From contig NZ_BMMU01000045.1 of assembly GCF_014646095.1 (NCBI RefSeq), positions 1 to 39,723 on the forward strand: 39,723 nt of DNA, read 5' to 3'. The notes beneath the pieces were generated by a model. That model worked only from the letters and a program-made list of their open reading frames with translations. It searched no databases and was not told the DNA's origin. The position numbers and the translations under genes are program-made. Shown piece by piece: positions 1 to 9,385 of this stretch (within the stretch, counting starts at the first letter, position 1; every line of letters begins with the position of its first letter). This DNA is from Streptomyces lacrimifluminis (lineage in GTDB: Bacteria; Actinomycetota; Actinomycetes; Streptomycetales; Streptomycetaceae).

Positions 1-147
1 CCAGCCGGAGCAGCCGACCTTGCCCCTCCCAACTCCAAGATCGTTACGGGACAGCCCTTAGTTGGCAATGCCGAACGAAAGCCCCTGCGGCATGCATGAT
101 GCCGTCGCGGGTACTGGCGTGCGTGAAGGGGGGAGTGAGGGCGACAC

Positions 148-621
148 GTGGGATCCGATGCCGACGGTGACGGTTGTACCGAGCCGACAAATGAGCACCT
201 GATGTGCGCAGGCTACGCCCTGGACGGAGAGGACGGCTGCATCGCCGACGCCCGCCACCATGCCATCGCCTTCCTCCGCCAGGCCGGCACTGACCACAAC
301 CTGTCGGTGTCCGGGCGCGCGCGGGACCTCACCCAGCTGGTGGTCAGCGAGCTGGTCACCAACGCCCTCAAGTACGCTCCCGGTCCTGTTCTGATGGAGC
401 TGCGCATCGACGCCCACGCCGTGGACGTCGTCGTGTGGGACAGCGACCCCACCGAGCCCGCGGCCCGGGCCTCCGATCCCGACAGGGTCGGCCAGCACGG
501 GCTGGAGATCGTCAAGGCCGTCACCGAGTCGCTCGTCACCGAGCAGGAACCGGTCGGCAAACGCATCACGGCCCGCATCGCCCTGTCCGACACGCCCAGC
601 AGCGACACCGCCCGGCGCTGA
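148..621 (+). CDS. RsbW-like ATP-binding anti-sigma/serine kinase protein
   Basis: This 157-residue protein has a single GHKL (HATPase_c_2) domain, the fold of RsbW/SpoIIAB anti-sigma kinases. The N box is visible as ELVTNALKYAPG near residues 68-79. A G-box-like stretch, DPDRVGQHGLEIV, follows near residues 111-123. Family members bind ATP, phosphorylate anti-anti-sigma proteins and may hold a sigma factor inactive; streptomycetes carry dozens of such paralogues, so the partner cannot be named. The start chosen is GTG at 148, preceded by GTGAGGGCGACAC; an in-frame ATG at 202 is the alternative and would remove only non-conserved residues. It lies in the same signalling block as the hybrid kinase and SpoIIE phosphatase downstream. 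The family is clear; the exact role is inferred. Confidence 0.85.
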   Translation: MGSDADGDGCTEPTNEHLMCAGYALDGEDGCIADARHHAIAFLRQAGTDHNLSVSGRARDLTQLVVSELVTNALKYAPGPVLMELRIDAHAVDVVVWDSDPTEPAARASDPDRVGQHGLEIVKAVTESLVTEQEPVGKRITARIALSDTPSSDTARR

Positions 622-731
622 GCTGAGCAGTCTTGCGGTGCAACGGCTCGTCGGACCAGACCGCCTGGCACCGCCTCGCAAAGATTTGCCGGGAGCTGGT
701 AGAGGGCGCGTATCGGGGTACCTGCGTCGGC

Positions 732-1034
732 ATGGCACCGGAAACTGATCACGCTGAATCCGTACGAGCCGTACGAGCTGTGCGCCAACTGCGCCGAATC
801 CGACTTTTCTACGCCGGGGGCGCCGTCTTGTGGGCCGTTTCGGCCGTACTGGTGGGATGGGACGACCCCGGAAGCCGGCAGATGTGGGTGTCGGTGATCT
901 TCCTGGTGCTCTTCATCGGCCTGCTGTCCGTGACGTCCCTGTGGCTGTGGCGTCAGCAGGCTGCCCGAGCCGGTGGTCCTCAGCACCACGCCGCTCCGCG
1001 GAGGACTGGCTGGCAGCGTCGGGCCAACGCCTGA
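732..1034 (+). CDS. small two-helix membrane protein, function unknown
   Basis: About 100 residues. A basic N-terminus (RAVRAVRQLRRIRLF) leads into two hydrophobic helices, at about residues 25-43 (YAGGAVLWAVSAVLVGW) and 51-73 (MWVSVIFLVLFIGLLSVTSLWLW), with a short basic tail. The start is taken as ATG 732 because the upstream in-frame codons are not coding-like and the ATG directly precedes the conserved-looking segment; the ribosome site is weak. I do not recognise a family. The topology suggests a small inner-membrane protein with both ends in the cytoplasm. It follows the RsbW-like gene by about 110 bases on the same strand and could be co-transcribed. Confidence 0.6.
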   Translation: MAPETDHAESVRAVRAVRQLRRIRLFYAGGAVLWAVSAVLVGWDDPGSRQMWVSVIFLVLFIGLLSVTSLWLWRQQAARAGGPQHHAAPRRTGWQRRANA

Positions 1035-2404
1035 GAGGGCGGCGACTTGGACCGCAGGGGCGGCTTTCCACGCCTTCGCTCCGGCTGTGGACGTCGTAAC
1101 CGCCGGGTGCCGTCCACTGCCGCTGCGCCCTCTCCCCGGTCCGTCGGCGCTCGGAACGCACGCAGGCGTCCACCTTCGCGGCGCCGTGGCAGCCTGACCG
1201 CGACCTACCTCGCGGCGACTCCGTCCATGTGGCGTTCCAGGTGTTCCCGACCTCGGACAAGGGCGTATCGAGGGGACGCCGGATGTCGGCCGACCATGCG
1301 GGAAACGGTTCCAGGACGGGTTCGTACCGCGTCCAGGTTCTCCTGCCGTCCTCTCCTGCCATGCCTTGCTCTTCGCAGGGGATCCCGTGCCCGGATGATC
1401 GCGGGCCGGGGCTCTCGGCAGCCTCCGTAACGATTGGTCCGGCGCCCTTCCGCGGCGGGCTTCCCCTGCCGGCGTTCCCCCTGCGCTCTGCGCGCCCCGT
1501 CCCCGGCCCCCGGGAACCGTGCTTCCAGGTGGCCGTCGCGTCGCCGACACCGCCCTCGCCTTCGTGAAGCGCGTATCCGCCTGATCATGGACGGCGCGGC
1601 CTTCACCGGTCGAGCGTCGACAACTGCCTGGTTCGTCCACAAACGGCGATTTGGAGCCACTGGTGAGTCGTCGTCGGTAGTGGCAGCGTCCGGCGGGCCC
1701 GGTGTCGCCGCAGGCAACGTTCGCCCCGCCTGAGATCTCGCGGAGGCGTCCGTCGGCGGCGGGTCTGTCCCGAGATGAAGCAGTGGTGGGTATGCAGGCG
1801 CACTCGACGTGGTTGGCCTCGGTCCATCCCCTGACCCGGGGTCTACGTCGTGGTCAGGTGCGGGGAGACGCGGATCCGTCGGGCTCCAGCAGCGTGAGTA
1901 TCTGCTGTGACCGTTTCGACGCGCAGTCCGGTTGGTTCGGTGCCCCGGAGCTCAGCCAGGTCCGGCACGGCGCATCCATGGCGGCCCCTGTGGGGAACGC
2001 GATCATGGCCGACGCTACGGCCAGTGCCACCGGCGCCCCGTCGTGCGGGCGGTCGAAACGATGCCGGAGGGCGTCAGCTCACCCGTACCCGCAGGCTGCC
2101 GGCGGCGGCCAGGAGAAGGTGCCGAGGGCGCCCTCTGGGCCGTGCGGAGGGGTGGAGGGAAATCGTTTCGAGTGCCCCGCAGTCGTCCATGTATTCCATC
2201 GGGTGCGGGTGTTTTCGGGGCGGCCGAGATCTTCGCGCCAGGCTTTGGTTGTCGGGCGGCAGCTGAGTTAATCTTCACCGGATTTTCTCATTCGGCCGTT
2301 CATTGAACTGCGGAAACGCGGTCGGTGAGAGGGCCTTTCACGGGCCCGGCGCGGGTTCCGAGTCCTCGGGGTGAGGGCTCTTGGGGAGCGGAACGAGGGT
2401 GCGC
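1035..2404 (+). other. 1.4-kb stretch without a convincing gene
   Basis: Open frames exist on both strands, as expected at this GC content. None has a recognisable family, a consistent frame or a good ribosome site. A short forward stretch near 1205-1300 reads like protein (GDSVHVAFQVFPTSDKG with frame shifts). It may be a remnant of an extracellular enzyme, but I cannot assign it. The last 100 bases before the kinase gene are less GC-rich (around 2265-2310) and probably hold its promoter. Confidence 0.5.
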
Positions 2405-5400
2405 ATGAGCAGCAAGACGATCGAGGCTGTCGACCGGGCCCCGGGCGAGCAGGAGCTACGGCAGCTCCTGGCCGGACTGACCGCGGTACGGGACGGTGAC
2501 TTCGGCACCCGGCTGCCGTCCGACGGCGAGGGCCTGCTCGGCGACATCGCCACGGTTTTCAACGGCATGGTGGACCAGCTGTCCGTGTTCACCTCCGAAG
2601 TGACGCGGGTGGCGCGCGAGGTGGGTACCGAGGGCACGCTCGGTGGCCAGGCCGAGGTGCCGGGGGTCTCGGGCACCTGGGCCGACCTGACCGACTCGGT
2701 CAACGCCATGGCGGGCAATCTGACCACTCAGGTGCGCGACATCGCGCAGGTGGCGACCGCGGTAGCCAAGGGTGACCTGTCGCAGAAGATCGACGTCCCC
2801 GCGCGGGGCGAGATCCTGCAGCTGAAGGAGACCGTCAACACGATGGTCGACCAGCTCTCCGCCTTCGCCGACGAGGTCACCCGCGTGGCCCGCGAGGTCG
2901 GCAGCGAAGGCCGGCTCGGCGGCCAGGCCCAGGTGCCCGGAGTCGGTGGCGTCTGGCGCGACCTTACCGATTCGGTCAACTTCATGGCGGGCAACCTCAC
3001 TTCCCAGGTCCGCAATGTCGCCCAGGTGACCACGGCGGTGGCTCAGGGTGATCTCTCGCAGAAGATCACCGTGGATGCCCGTGGTGAGATTCTGGAGTTG
3101 AAGAACACCATCAATACGATGGTTGACCAGTTGTCCGGTTTTGCCGACGAGGTCACCCGCGTGGCCCGCGAGGTCGGCACCGAGGGACGGCTCGGCGGCC
3201 AGGCGGACGTCAAGGGCGTGAAGGGCACTTGGCGCGACCTCACGGACTCCGTGAACTTCATGGGGGGCAACCTCACCGCGCAGGTCCGTAACGTCGCTCA
3301 GGTGGCCACGGCGGTGGCTCAGGGTGATCTCTCGCAGAAGATCACCGTGGATGCCCGTGGTGAGATTCTGGAGTTGAAGAACACCATCAATACGATGGTT
3401 GACCAGTTGTCCGGTTTTGCCGACGAGGTCACCCGCGTCGCCCGCGAGGTCGGCACGGAGGGCAATCTGGGTGGACAGGCAATCGTCCGGGGGGCGTCGG
3501 GGACCTGGAAGGACCTGACGGACAACGTGAACGTTATGGCGTCGAACCTGACCGGCCAGGTCCGCTCGATCGCCCAGGTCGCCACGGCCGTCGCGCGCGG
3601 CGACCTGTCCCAGAAGATCACGGTCGAGGCCAAGGGCGAGGTCGCGGCCCTGGCGGACGTCATCAACACGATGGTCGACACGCTTTCCGCGTTCGCGGCC
3701 GAGGTCACCCGCGTCGCCCGCGAGGTCGGAACCGAGGGACGCCTCGGGGGCCAGGCCCACGTGCCGAACGTCGCCGGCACGTGGAAGGACCTGACCGACA
3801 ACGTCAACTCGATGGCCAACAACCTCACCGGCCAGGTCCGCAACATCGCCCTGGTGACGACGGCGGTGGCCAACGGCGACCTGTCGAAGAAGATCGACGT
3901 CGACGCCCGCGGCGAGATCCTGGAGCTGAAGACCACCATCAACACGATGGTCGACCAGCTGTCGTCGTTCGCGGCCGAGGTCACCCGTGTCGCCCGCGAG
4001 GTCGGCAGCGAGGGCCGGCTCGGCGGCCAGGCGGAGGTGGAGGGCGTCGAGGGCACCTGGAAGCGGCTGACGGAGAACGTCAACGAACTCGCCGGGAACC
4101 TCACCCGCCAGGTCCGCGCCATCGCCGAGGTGACCAGCGCCGTCGCCGAGGGCGACCTGACCCGCTCGATCACCGTGGAGGCGTCGGGCGAGGTCGCCGA
4201 CCTCAAGGACAACATCAACTCCATGGTGGAGTCCCTGCGGGAGACCACGCGCGCCAACCAGGAGCAGGACTGGCTGAAAACCAACCTCGCCCGGATCTCC
4301 GGCCTGATGCAGGGCCACCGAGACCTGCCCGTCGTCGCTGAACTCATCATGGACGAGCTCGCGCCGCTGGCCTCCGCGCAGTACGGCGCCTTCTACCTCG
4401 CCGAGGACTCCGAGCGCGGTCCCGAACTGCGGCTGGTGGGCTCGTACGGTTATCCCGACGACACCGACCGGCCCGAGCGCATCCCCGTCGGGCGCTCGCT
4501 GGTGGGGCAGGCCGCGCGCAACCGCCGTCCCATCAGCGTGGAGGAGCTGCCACCGGGCTACGTGACCATTTCCTCCGGTCTCGGTCAGGCCGTGCCCAGC
4601 GCCCTGGTGGTGCTGCCCATCGTGGTCGAGGACCAGGTCCTCGGTGTCATCGAGCTGGGCTCCGTCAGCGCCTTCACCCAGATCCACCAGGACTTCCTCG
4701 CCCAGCTGATGCCGACCATCGGCGTCAACCTCAACACCATCGTGGCCAACGCGCGCACCGACGAACTGCTGGGGGAGTCCCAGCGGCTCACCGCCCAACT
4801 CCAGGCGCGGTCGGAGGAGTTGCAGGTGCAGCAGGACGAACTCCAGCGCTCCAACGCCGAACTGGAGGAGAAGGCCTCCCTGCTCGCCTCGCAGAACAGC
4901 GACATCGAGGCCAAGAACCTGGAGATCGAGCAGGCGCGGCAGGAGCTGGAGACGCGCGCACAGCAGCTGGCCCTGGCGTCGAAGTACAAGTCGGAGTTCC
5001 TGGCGAACATGAGCCACGAACTGCGCACCCCGCTCAACAGCCTGCTGATCCTGGCCCAGTTGCTGGCCCAGAACCCCTCCCGCAACCTCACGCCCAAGCA
5101 GGTCGAGTACGCGGGCATCATCCACTCGGCGGGTTCGGACCTGCTGCAACTGATCAACGACATCCTCGACCTGTCCAAGGTCGAGGCGGGCAAGATGGAC
5201 GTCACTCCCGAGCGTGTCCCGCTGCGCAAGCTGCTGGAGTACGTCGAGGCGACGTTCCGGCCGATGACGACGCAGAAGAGTCTGGACTTCACGGTGGCCA
5301 CCGCCCCGGGCACGCCCGCCGACCTGCTCACCGACGATTCCCGGCTGCGCCAGATCCTGCGCAACCTCCTGTCGAACGCGGTGAAGTTCACCGAACGGGG

Positions 5401-6673
5401 CGGCGTGGCACTGCGTATCGAACCCGCCGGGGACCGGGAGGTGCCCCCGGGCGTTCTCCGCGGCGGTCCGGTCGTCGCCTTCAGGGTGAAGGACACCGGT
5501 ATCGGCATCCCCCAGCAGCAGCTGGAGACGATCTTCGGAGCCTTCCAGCAGGCGGACGGCACGACCAGCCGTAAGTACGGCGGCACCGGTCTCGGTCTGT
5601 CGATCACCCGGGAGATCGCTCATCTGCTGGGCGGCGCCGTCACGGTGGACAGCACGCCCGGCCAGGGCAGCACCTTCACCCTCTACCTCCCCGTGGCACG
5701 CGCCGACTTCGAGGAAGTGCTCGACGGGGGAGGCCTGCCGATCGAGCACGCCCAAACGACCGGCGGGGAACTCCTGCCGACCTCCAAGCCGGACACCGCT
5801 TCCCCCGCTCCATCCGAGCAGCGCCGACGCCGCCTGCTCGTCGTCGAGGACCGCCCGCGCGGACTGCTGACGCTCGTCGCCGAACGCGCGGTCGCGGACC
5901 TTGAGCCCGACCACGACCAGCTCGGGACGATCGACATCATCACGGCGATCGGGGCACAGGAGGCGGCGAGCACGCTGGCCGCCGAGCCCTGCCACTGCGT
6001 CGTCCTGGAACTCGGTATGCCCGACGACGAGGGCGCGCGTCTGCTGGCGGCCATGGAGGGTGACTCGGCGCTGGCCAGCGTGCCCGTACTGGTCCACACC
6101 GGTCATCGTGTGGACCTGGCGCACGAGCAGACGTTGCGCTCCCGTGCGGACGGGCGTCCGCTGGACTTCCTCTCCAGCCTGGACGAACTGCGCGAACGGA
6201 TCACCCTGCACCTGTCCGCCGAGGAGCCGGGGGACGTGTTGTCACTGGTCCGTGTCGAGGAGTCCCAGCGCCCGGCCGCGCAGGTCGTCGACGGCGCCTT
6301 CCTCGGCCGTACGGTGCTCGTGGTCGACGACGACGCGCGCAATCTCTTCGCGCTGAGCGGGATGCTGGAGCTCCACGGCTTCCACGTCCTGCACGCCGAC
6401 AACGGCCGCAAGGGCATCGAGATGCTGCTCGCCCATCCGGACATCTCGGTGGTCCTGATGGACGTGATGATGCCGGAGATGGACGGCTACAGCGCCACCG
6501 CGGAGATTCGCTCGATGCCGCAGTACGCCGATCTGCCCATCATCGCCGTCACCGCGAAGGCCATGCCCGGCGACCAGGAGAAGAGCCTCGCGTCGGGCGC
6601 GAACGACTACGTCACCAAGCCGGTCGACACCAACGACCTCATCGGCCGCGTCCGACGCTGGCTGTCCGTATGA
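2405..6673 (+). CDS. cytoplasmic poly-HAMP hybrid histidine kinase (Nik1/Os-1-like)
   Basis: A 1422-residue sensor kinase with no membrane segment. Residues about 16-625 are a ladder of HAMP modules with a 92-residue period. Seven GDLSQKI-type modules alternate with six AREVGTEGRLGGQA-type modules, the layout of group III fungal osmosensors such as Nik1. Then come a GAF domain (about 641-779), a coiled coil (about 780-860), HisKA with the phospho-acceptor His871 in NMSHELRTPL, an HATPase with Asp1030 in KDTGIGIP, and two receiver domains. The first receiver is degenerate: the acceptor position in LELGMPDDEG is Glu1202. The second is canonical, with Asp1353 in LMDVMMPEMDG and YVTKPVD. ATG 2405 is chosen as the start; another in-frame ATG lies at 2381. 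The SpoIIE phosphatase gene starts 76 bases downstream, probably in the same operon. Confidence 0.95.
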   Translation: MSSKTIEAVDRAPGEQELRQLLAGLTAVRDGDFGTRLPSDGEGLLGDIATVFNGMVDQLSVFTSEVTRVAREVGTEGTLGGQAEVPGVSGTWADLTDSVNAMAGNLTTQVRDIAQVATAVAKGDLSQKIDVPARGEILQLKETVNTMVDQLSAFADEVTRVAREVGSEGRLGGQAQVPGVGGVWRDLTDSVNFMAGNLTSQVRNVAQVTTAVAQGDLSQKITVDARGEILELKNTINTMVDQLSGFADEVTRVAREVGTEGRLGGQADVKGVKGTWRDLTDSVNFMGGNLTAQVRNVAQVATAVAQGDLSQKITVDARGEILELKNTINTMVDQLSGFADEVTRVAREVGTEGNLGGQAIVRGASGTWKDLTDNVNVMASNLTGQVRSIAQVATAVARGDLSQKITVEAKGEVAALADVINTMVDTLSAFAAEVTRVAREVGTEGRLGGQAHVPNVAGTWKDLTDNVNSMANNLTGQVRNIALVTTAVANGDLSKKIDVDARGEILELKTTINTMVDQLSSFAAEVTRVAREVGSEGRLGGQAEVEGVEGTWKRLTENVNELAGNLTRQVRAIAEVTSAVAEGDLTRSITVEASGEVADLKDNINSMVESLRETTRANQEQDWLKTNLARISGLMQGHRDLPVVAELIMDELAPLASAQYGAFYLAEDSERGPELRLVGSYGYPDDTDRPERIPVGRSLVGQAARNRRPISVEELPPGYVTISSGLGQAVPSALVVLPIVVEDQVLGVIELGSVSAFTQIHQDFLAQLMPTIGVNLNTIVANARTDELLGESQRLTAQLQARSEELQVQQDELQRSNAELEEKASLLASQNSDIEAKNLEIEQARQELETRAQQLALASKYKSEFLANMSHELRTPLNSLLILAQLLAQNPSRNLTPKQVEYAGIIHSAGSDLLQLINDILDLSKVEAGKMDVTPERVPLRKLLEYVEATFRPMTTQKSLDFTVATAPGTPADLLTDDSRLRQILRNLLSNAVKFTERGGVALRIEPAGDREVPPGVLRGGPVVAFRVKDTGIGIPQQQLETIFGAFQQADGTTSRKYGGTGLGLSITREIAHLLGGAVTVDSTPGQGSTFTLYLPVARADFEEVLDGGGLPIEHAQTTGGELLPTSKPDTASPAPSEQRRRRLLVVEDRPRGLLTLVAERAVADLEPDHDQLGTIDIITAIGAQEAASTLAAEPCHCVVLELGMPDDEGARLLAAMEGDSALASVPVLVHTGHRVDLAHEQTLRSRADGRPLDFLSSLDELRERITLHLSAEEPGDVLSLVRVEESQRPAAQVVDGAFLGRTVLVVDDDARNLFALSGMLELHGFHVLHADNGRKGIEMLLAHPDISVVLMDVMMPEMDGYSATAEIRSMPQYADLPIIAVTAKAMPGDQEKSLASGANDYVTKPVDTNDLIGRVRRWLSV
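3030..3438 (+). repeat. 133-bp perfect direct repeat within the HAMP array
   Basis: Bases 3030-3162 recur without a mismatch at 3306-3438, an offset of 276 bases, exactly one 92-codon HAMP period. The first difference downstream is GTG versus GTC. The other repeat periods share protein sequence but differ at many silent sites. The repeated block also uses codons unusual for this gene (ATT, TTG, AAT, GTT, TTT). Recent gene conversion or unequal exchange between two modules explains both features. Confidence 0.95.
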
Positions 6674-6749
6674 CGGGGAGAAACGCCACCGTGCGTACCA
6701 GCCGACCGCGTGGTGTCCCTGGACGCCCGAGCCGAGGAACAGGTCAACC

Positions 6750-9275
6750 GTGAGCAATCCCCATCCACCGGCCGAGCCGCAGGACGCCGGGGCCTCGACG
6801 GGTGAGTCGCCCGCCGGGAATCCGACGGCGGACATCGGCCTGTTGTCCGACAACCCGTCGGACCTGACGACCGTCGCACACGGCGACGGTCGGGCCGTTG
6901 CCGGCACGAAAGAAGGAGACAGGGAAGGCCAGCCCTCTCCCGTCGGCAGACTCGCGGCGACCGTGGAGCGCCTGCGCCGCGAGGTGCAGATGGCGCAGGC
7001 GGAAGCGGACGGACGTGCCCTGATCGAGCTGGCGAAGGGCATCCTCGTCGAGCGCCTCGGGTGCGGGCCGTCCCAGGCGGCACGGCAACTCGCCGAGCTG
7101 ACCGAGCAAGCGGGCGTGACACCTCTTGAATTCGCCGTAGAGGTCATCAATCAGGCCGCACGCGACCGGCTCTCCGACGTGACGACCGCCTTCCTCGCGA
7201 CCACGCAGGATCACAGCGACACCGCCGACCCACCGGGAACCGGCTCCTTCGCCGTACGGCTGCGGACCGCCGAGAGCGGCGCGCTGGCCGCCCACGACGC
7301 CCAGGCCGTGGCCGACTCCCTGCTGGAACACGCTCTGACGCCGCTCGGCGCGGAAGCCGTGGCCATATGGGCGCTGGGCACCGACGGCTCCCTCACCCTG
7401 GCGGGCAGCGCCGGATTCGCGGAGACGGAGGCAGCACGCTGGCGGTATGTGCCGCCGGGTGTGGTGACGGTGGCCCGGCGAGGGCTCGGCGAGCGAACGG
7501 GCCAGTGGATCGGCTCTCTGTCGGAGACCGGCCTGCCCTCCATCGGCGGGTACCACCACCCCGACGGCGGCCGGGTCGCCGTACCCGCGGGCACGGGCGG
7601 CCGGATCCACGGAGTGCTGGAGATCGTCTGGCCCACGCCGCTGGAAGCCCAGCCCCCGCAGATCGTCCGCCAGGTCGAGGCCCTGGCCGAGCTGTGCGCG
7701 CACACGCTGGAGACCTACGCCCCGCACCACCGCGACGGCGACGCGCGGCCCGGGATCCTGCCGGACGTCGCCGAACTGATGGATCTGGCCGACGGCCTCC
7801 ATGACCCGGCGCTGGTGCTCGTTCCGCATCTGGACGCCACCGGGCAGCTGGTCGACTTCCGCATCCACCACGTCAACACCTGCTTCCTCGACCCGGCCGG
7901 CCGACCGCGAGGCGCCGTCAACGGAGCCCTGCTCCTGGAGACGTATCCGATGGCCGCAGGCGACAGCGAGCTGTTCGATCAGATCGAACGAGTCTTTGCC
8001 ACGGGTGAGCCGTTCCGTGCCCGCCGCATGCGACTCACCGCCCTGGTGGACGACGTCCCGCTGGCCTCGGTCGCCGACATGAGCGTCAGCCGGCACGGTG
8101 GCAGCGTCCTTCTGGTCTGGCGCATGGAGGACGAGACCGCACGGCTGGCGAGCCTGCTGCAGCACGCCCAGCGCCTCGGCCGCATCGGCGGTTTCGAGGA
8201 GAACCTTCTCACCGGCGAGATCACCTGGAACGGTCAGCTCTTCAGCCTCTACGGCAAGCCCTCCGTCAGCGGCCCGGTCCCGCTGGAGGATCTGCCCGCC
8301 CACGCCCACCCCGATGACGCCGTCGCCATCGGCAGGTTCCTGCGCACCCTGCTGCACCACCGTCGCCCCGCGTCCGCGGCCTTCCGGCTGCAGCGGCCCG
8401 ACGGTGTGACCCGGCACATCCGCGTGGTGGCCGAGCCGGTCCTCGACTCCGACGGCCGGTTGTCCGTCGTCCGGGGTGCCTACCAGGACATCTCCTCCCA
8501 CCACTGGACGGAGGTCGCACTCGCCGCCACCCGCGACCAACTCGCCCACTCGGAGCAGCAGGCGAGCGAACGCAACCGCCTCACCCTCCAGCTCCAGCAC
8601 GCGATCATGCCCCCGGCGCAGGCCCCGTTGGAGGCCCCCGGACTGCGCGTGGCCGTTCGATACCGGCCCGCGGAGACCCAGCACCTGGTCGGCGGCGACT
8701 GGTACGACGCGGTGGTGCTGCCGTCCGGGCTGGTGCTGCTGTGTGTGGGAGACGTCGCCGGACACGGGATCGAGGCGGCCACCAGCATGGTCGTCCTGCG
8801 CAACGCGCTGCGCGGTCTCGCCGTGACAGGCGCCGGACCGGGCCAGCTCCTGTCCTGGCTCAACATGGTGGCCCACCATCTGAACGGCGCCGTCACCGCC
8901 ACGGCCGTCTGCGGCCTGTACGACCCCGACCGCCGCACCCTGCGCTGGGCCAGGGCCGGCCATCTGCCGCCCGTCCTGGTGCGCGGCAACGAAGCGACGC
9001 CGCTGCCCTTGATCTCGGGCCTGCTGCTCGGTGCCCTGCCCGACGCGAAGTACGAGGAGCTCGAGGTCCAACTGGCTGTCGACGACACCCTGCTGATGTA
9101 CACGGACGGCCTGATCGAACGCCGTGACCGGTCCGTGGAGGAGTCGCTGGCCCAGCTGTTGCTGGCCGCGCGCACGGTACCGCCCACGCTCGACCAGCAG
9201 TTGGACCGTCTGCTCACCTACAGCAAGTCCGACACGGACGACGACACCTGCATCGTGGGCGTCCGGGTGGCCTAG
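6750..9275 (+). CDS. ANTAR-GAF-PAS-PAS SpoIIE family serine phosphatase
   Basis: This 841-residue protein starts at GTG 6750, preceded by GAGGAACAGG. An ANTAR-type segment lies at about 74-133 (GRALIELAKGILVERLG). A GAF-like domain spans about 178-320, and two PAS-like regions lie at about 341-455 and 464-586; the second ends in the PAC-type IRVVAEPVLDSDGRLSVVRGAYQDIS. A PP2C/SpoIIE phosphatase domain runs from about 620 to the end. The metal-binding acidic residues are seen in GGDWYDAV (Asp650) and GDVAGHGIEA (Asp668), and late in YTDGLIE. SpoIIE/RsbU enzymes dephosphorylate anti-anti-sigma factors. The gene lies 76 bases after the hybrid kinase, so the pair probably forms a sensory operon. 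ANTAR domains usually bind RNA hairpins, but here the domain is N-terminal and may only serve in dimerisation. Confidence 0.93.
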   Translation: MSNPHPPAEPQDAGASTGESPAGNPTADIGLLSDNPSDLTTVAHGDGRAVAGTKEGDREGQPSPVGRLAATVERLRREVQMAQAEADGRALIELAKGILVERLGCGPSQAARQLAELTEQAGVTPLEFAVEVINQAARDRLSDVTTAFLATTQDHSDTADPPGTGSFAVRLRTAESGALAAHDAQAVADSLLEHALTPLGAEAVAIWALGTDGSLTLAGSAGFAETEAARWRYVPPGVVTVARRGLGERTGQWIGSLSETGLPSIGGYHHPDGGRVAVPAGTGGRIHGVLEIVWPTPLEAQPPQIVRQVEALAELCAHTLETYAPHHRDGDARPGILPDVAELMDLADGLHDPALVLVPHLDATGQLVDFRIHHVNTCFLDPAGRPRGAVNGALLLETYPMAAGDSELFDQIERVFATGEPFRARRMRLTALVDDVPLASVADMSVSRHGGSVLLVWRMEDETARLASLLQHAQRLGRIGGFEENLLTGEITWNGQLFSLYGKPSVSGPVPLEDLPAHAHPDDAVAIGRFLRTLLHHRRPASAAFRLQRPDGVTRHIRVVAEPVLDSDGRLSVVRGAYQDISSHHWTEVALAATRDQLAHSEQQASERNRLTLQLQHAIMPPAQAPLEAPGLRVAVRYRPAETQHLVGGDWYDAVVLPSGLVLLCVGDVAGHGIEAATSMVVLRNALRGLAVTGAGPGQLLSWLNMVAHHLNGAVTATAVCGLYDPDRRTLRWARAGHLPPVLVRGNEATPLPLISGLLLGALPDAKYEELEVQLAVDDTLLMYTDGLIERRDRSVEESLAQLLLAARTVPPTLDQQLDRLLTYSKSDTDDDTCIVGVRVA

Positions 9276-9320
9276 TCGCGACCGTGCGCCGGCACGTCGA
9301 TCAGCGGCGGAGAGACCCAA

Positions 9321-9363
9321 GAGGGGTGGGGGCGCACCGGACTCCGGTGCGCCCCCACCCCTC
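9321..9363. terminator. bidirectional terminator hairpin between convergent genes
   Basis: A perfect 20-bp stem (9321-9340 with 9344-9363) closes on a three-base ACT loop. The arms begin GAGGGGTGGGGGCGCACC. It lies 46 bases after the SpoIIE phosphatase stop and 23 bases beyond the stop of the small membrane gene on the other strand, so it can serve both transcripts. There is no U-tract, as is usual for streptomycete terminators. Confidence 0.9.
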
Positions 9364-9385
9364 GTCGGGCGTCTATGGACGCGTT

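Noticed and set aside
1205..1717. 170-codon minus-strand frame in the 1.4-kb gap
   Set aside because: Arg-rich, no ribosome site, no family, biased as expected of random high-GC DNA.
2456..6211. 1251-codon open frame on the minus strand opposite the hybrid kinase
   Set aside because: It mirrors the kinase codons (Leu/Asp/Val/Gly/His/Arg-rich, repeated with the HAMP period) and has no family features; it is a shadow of the GC-rich coding strand.
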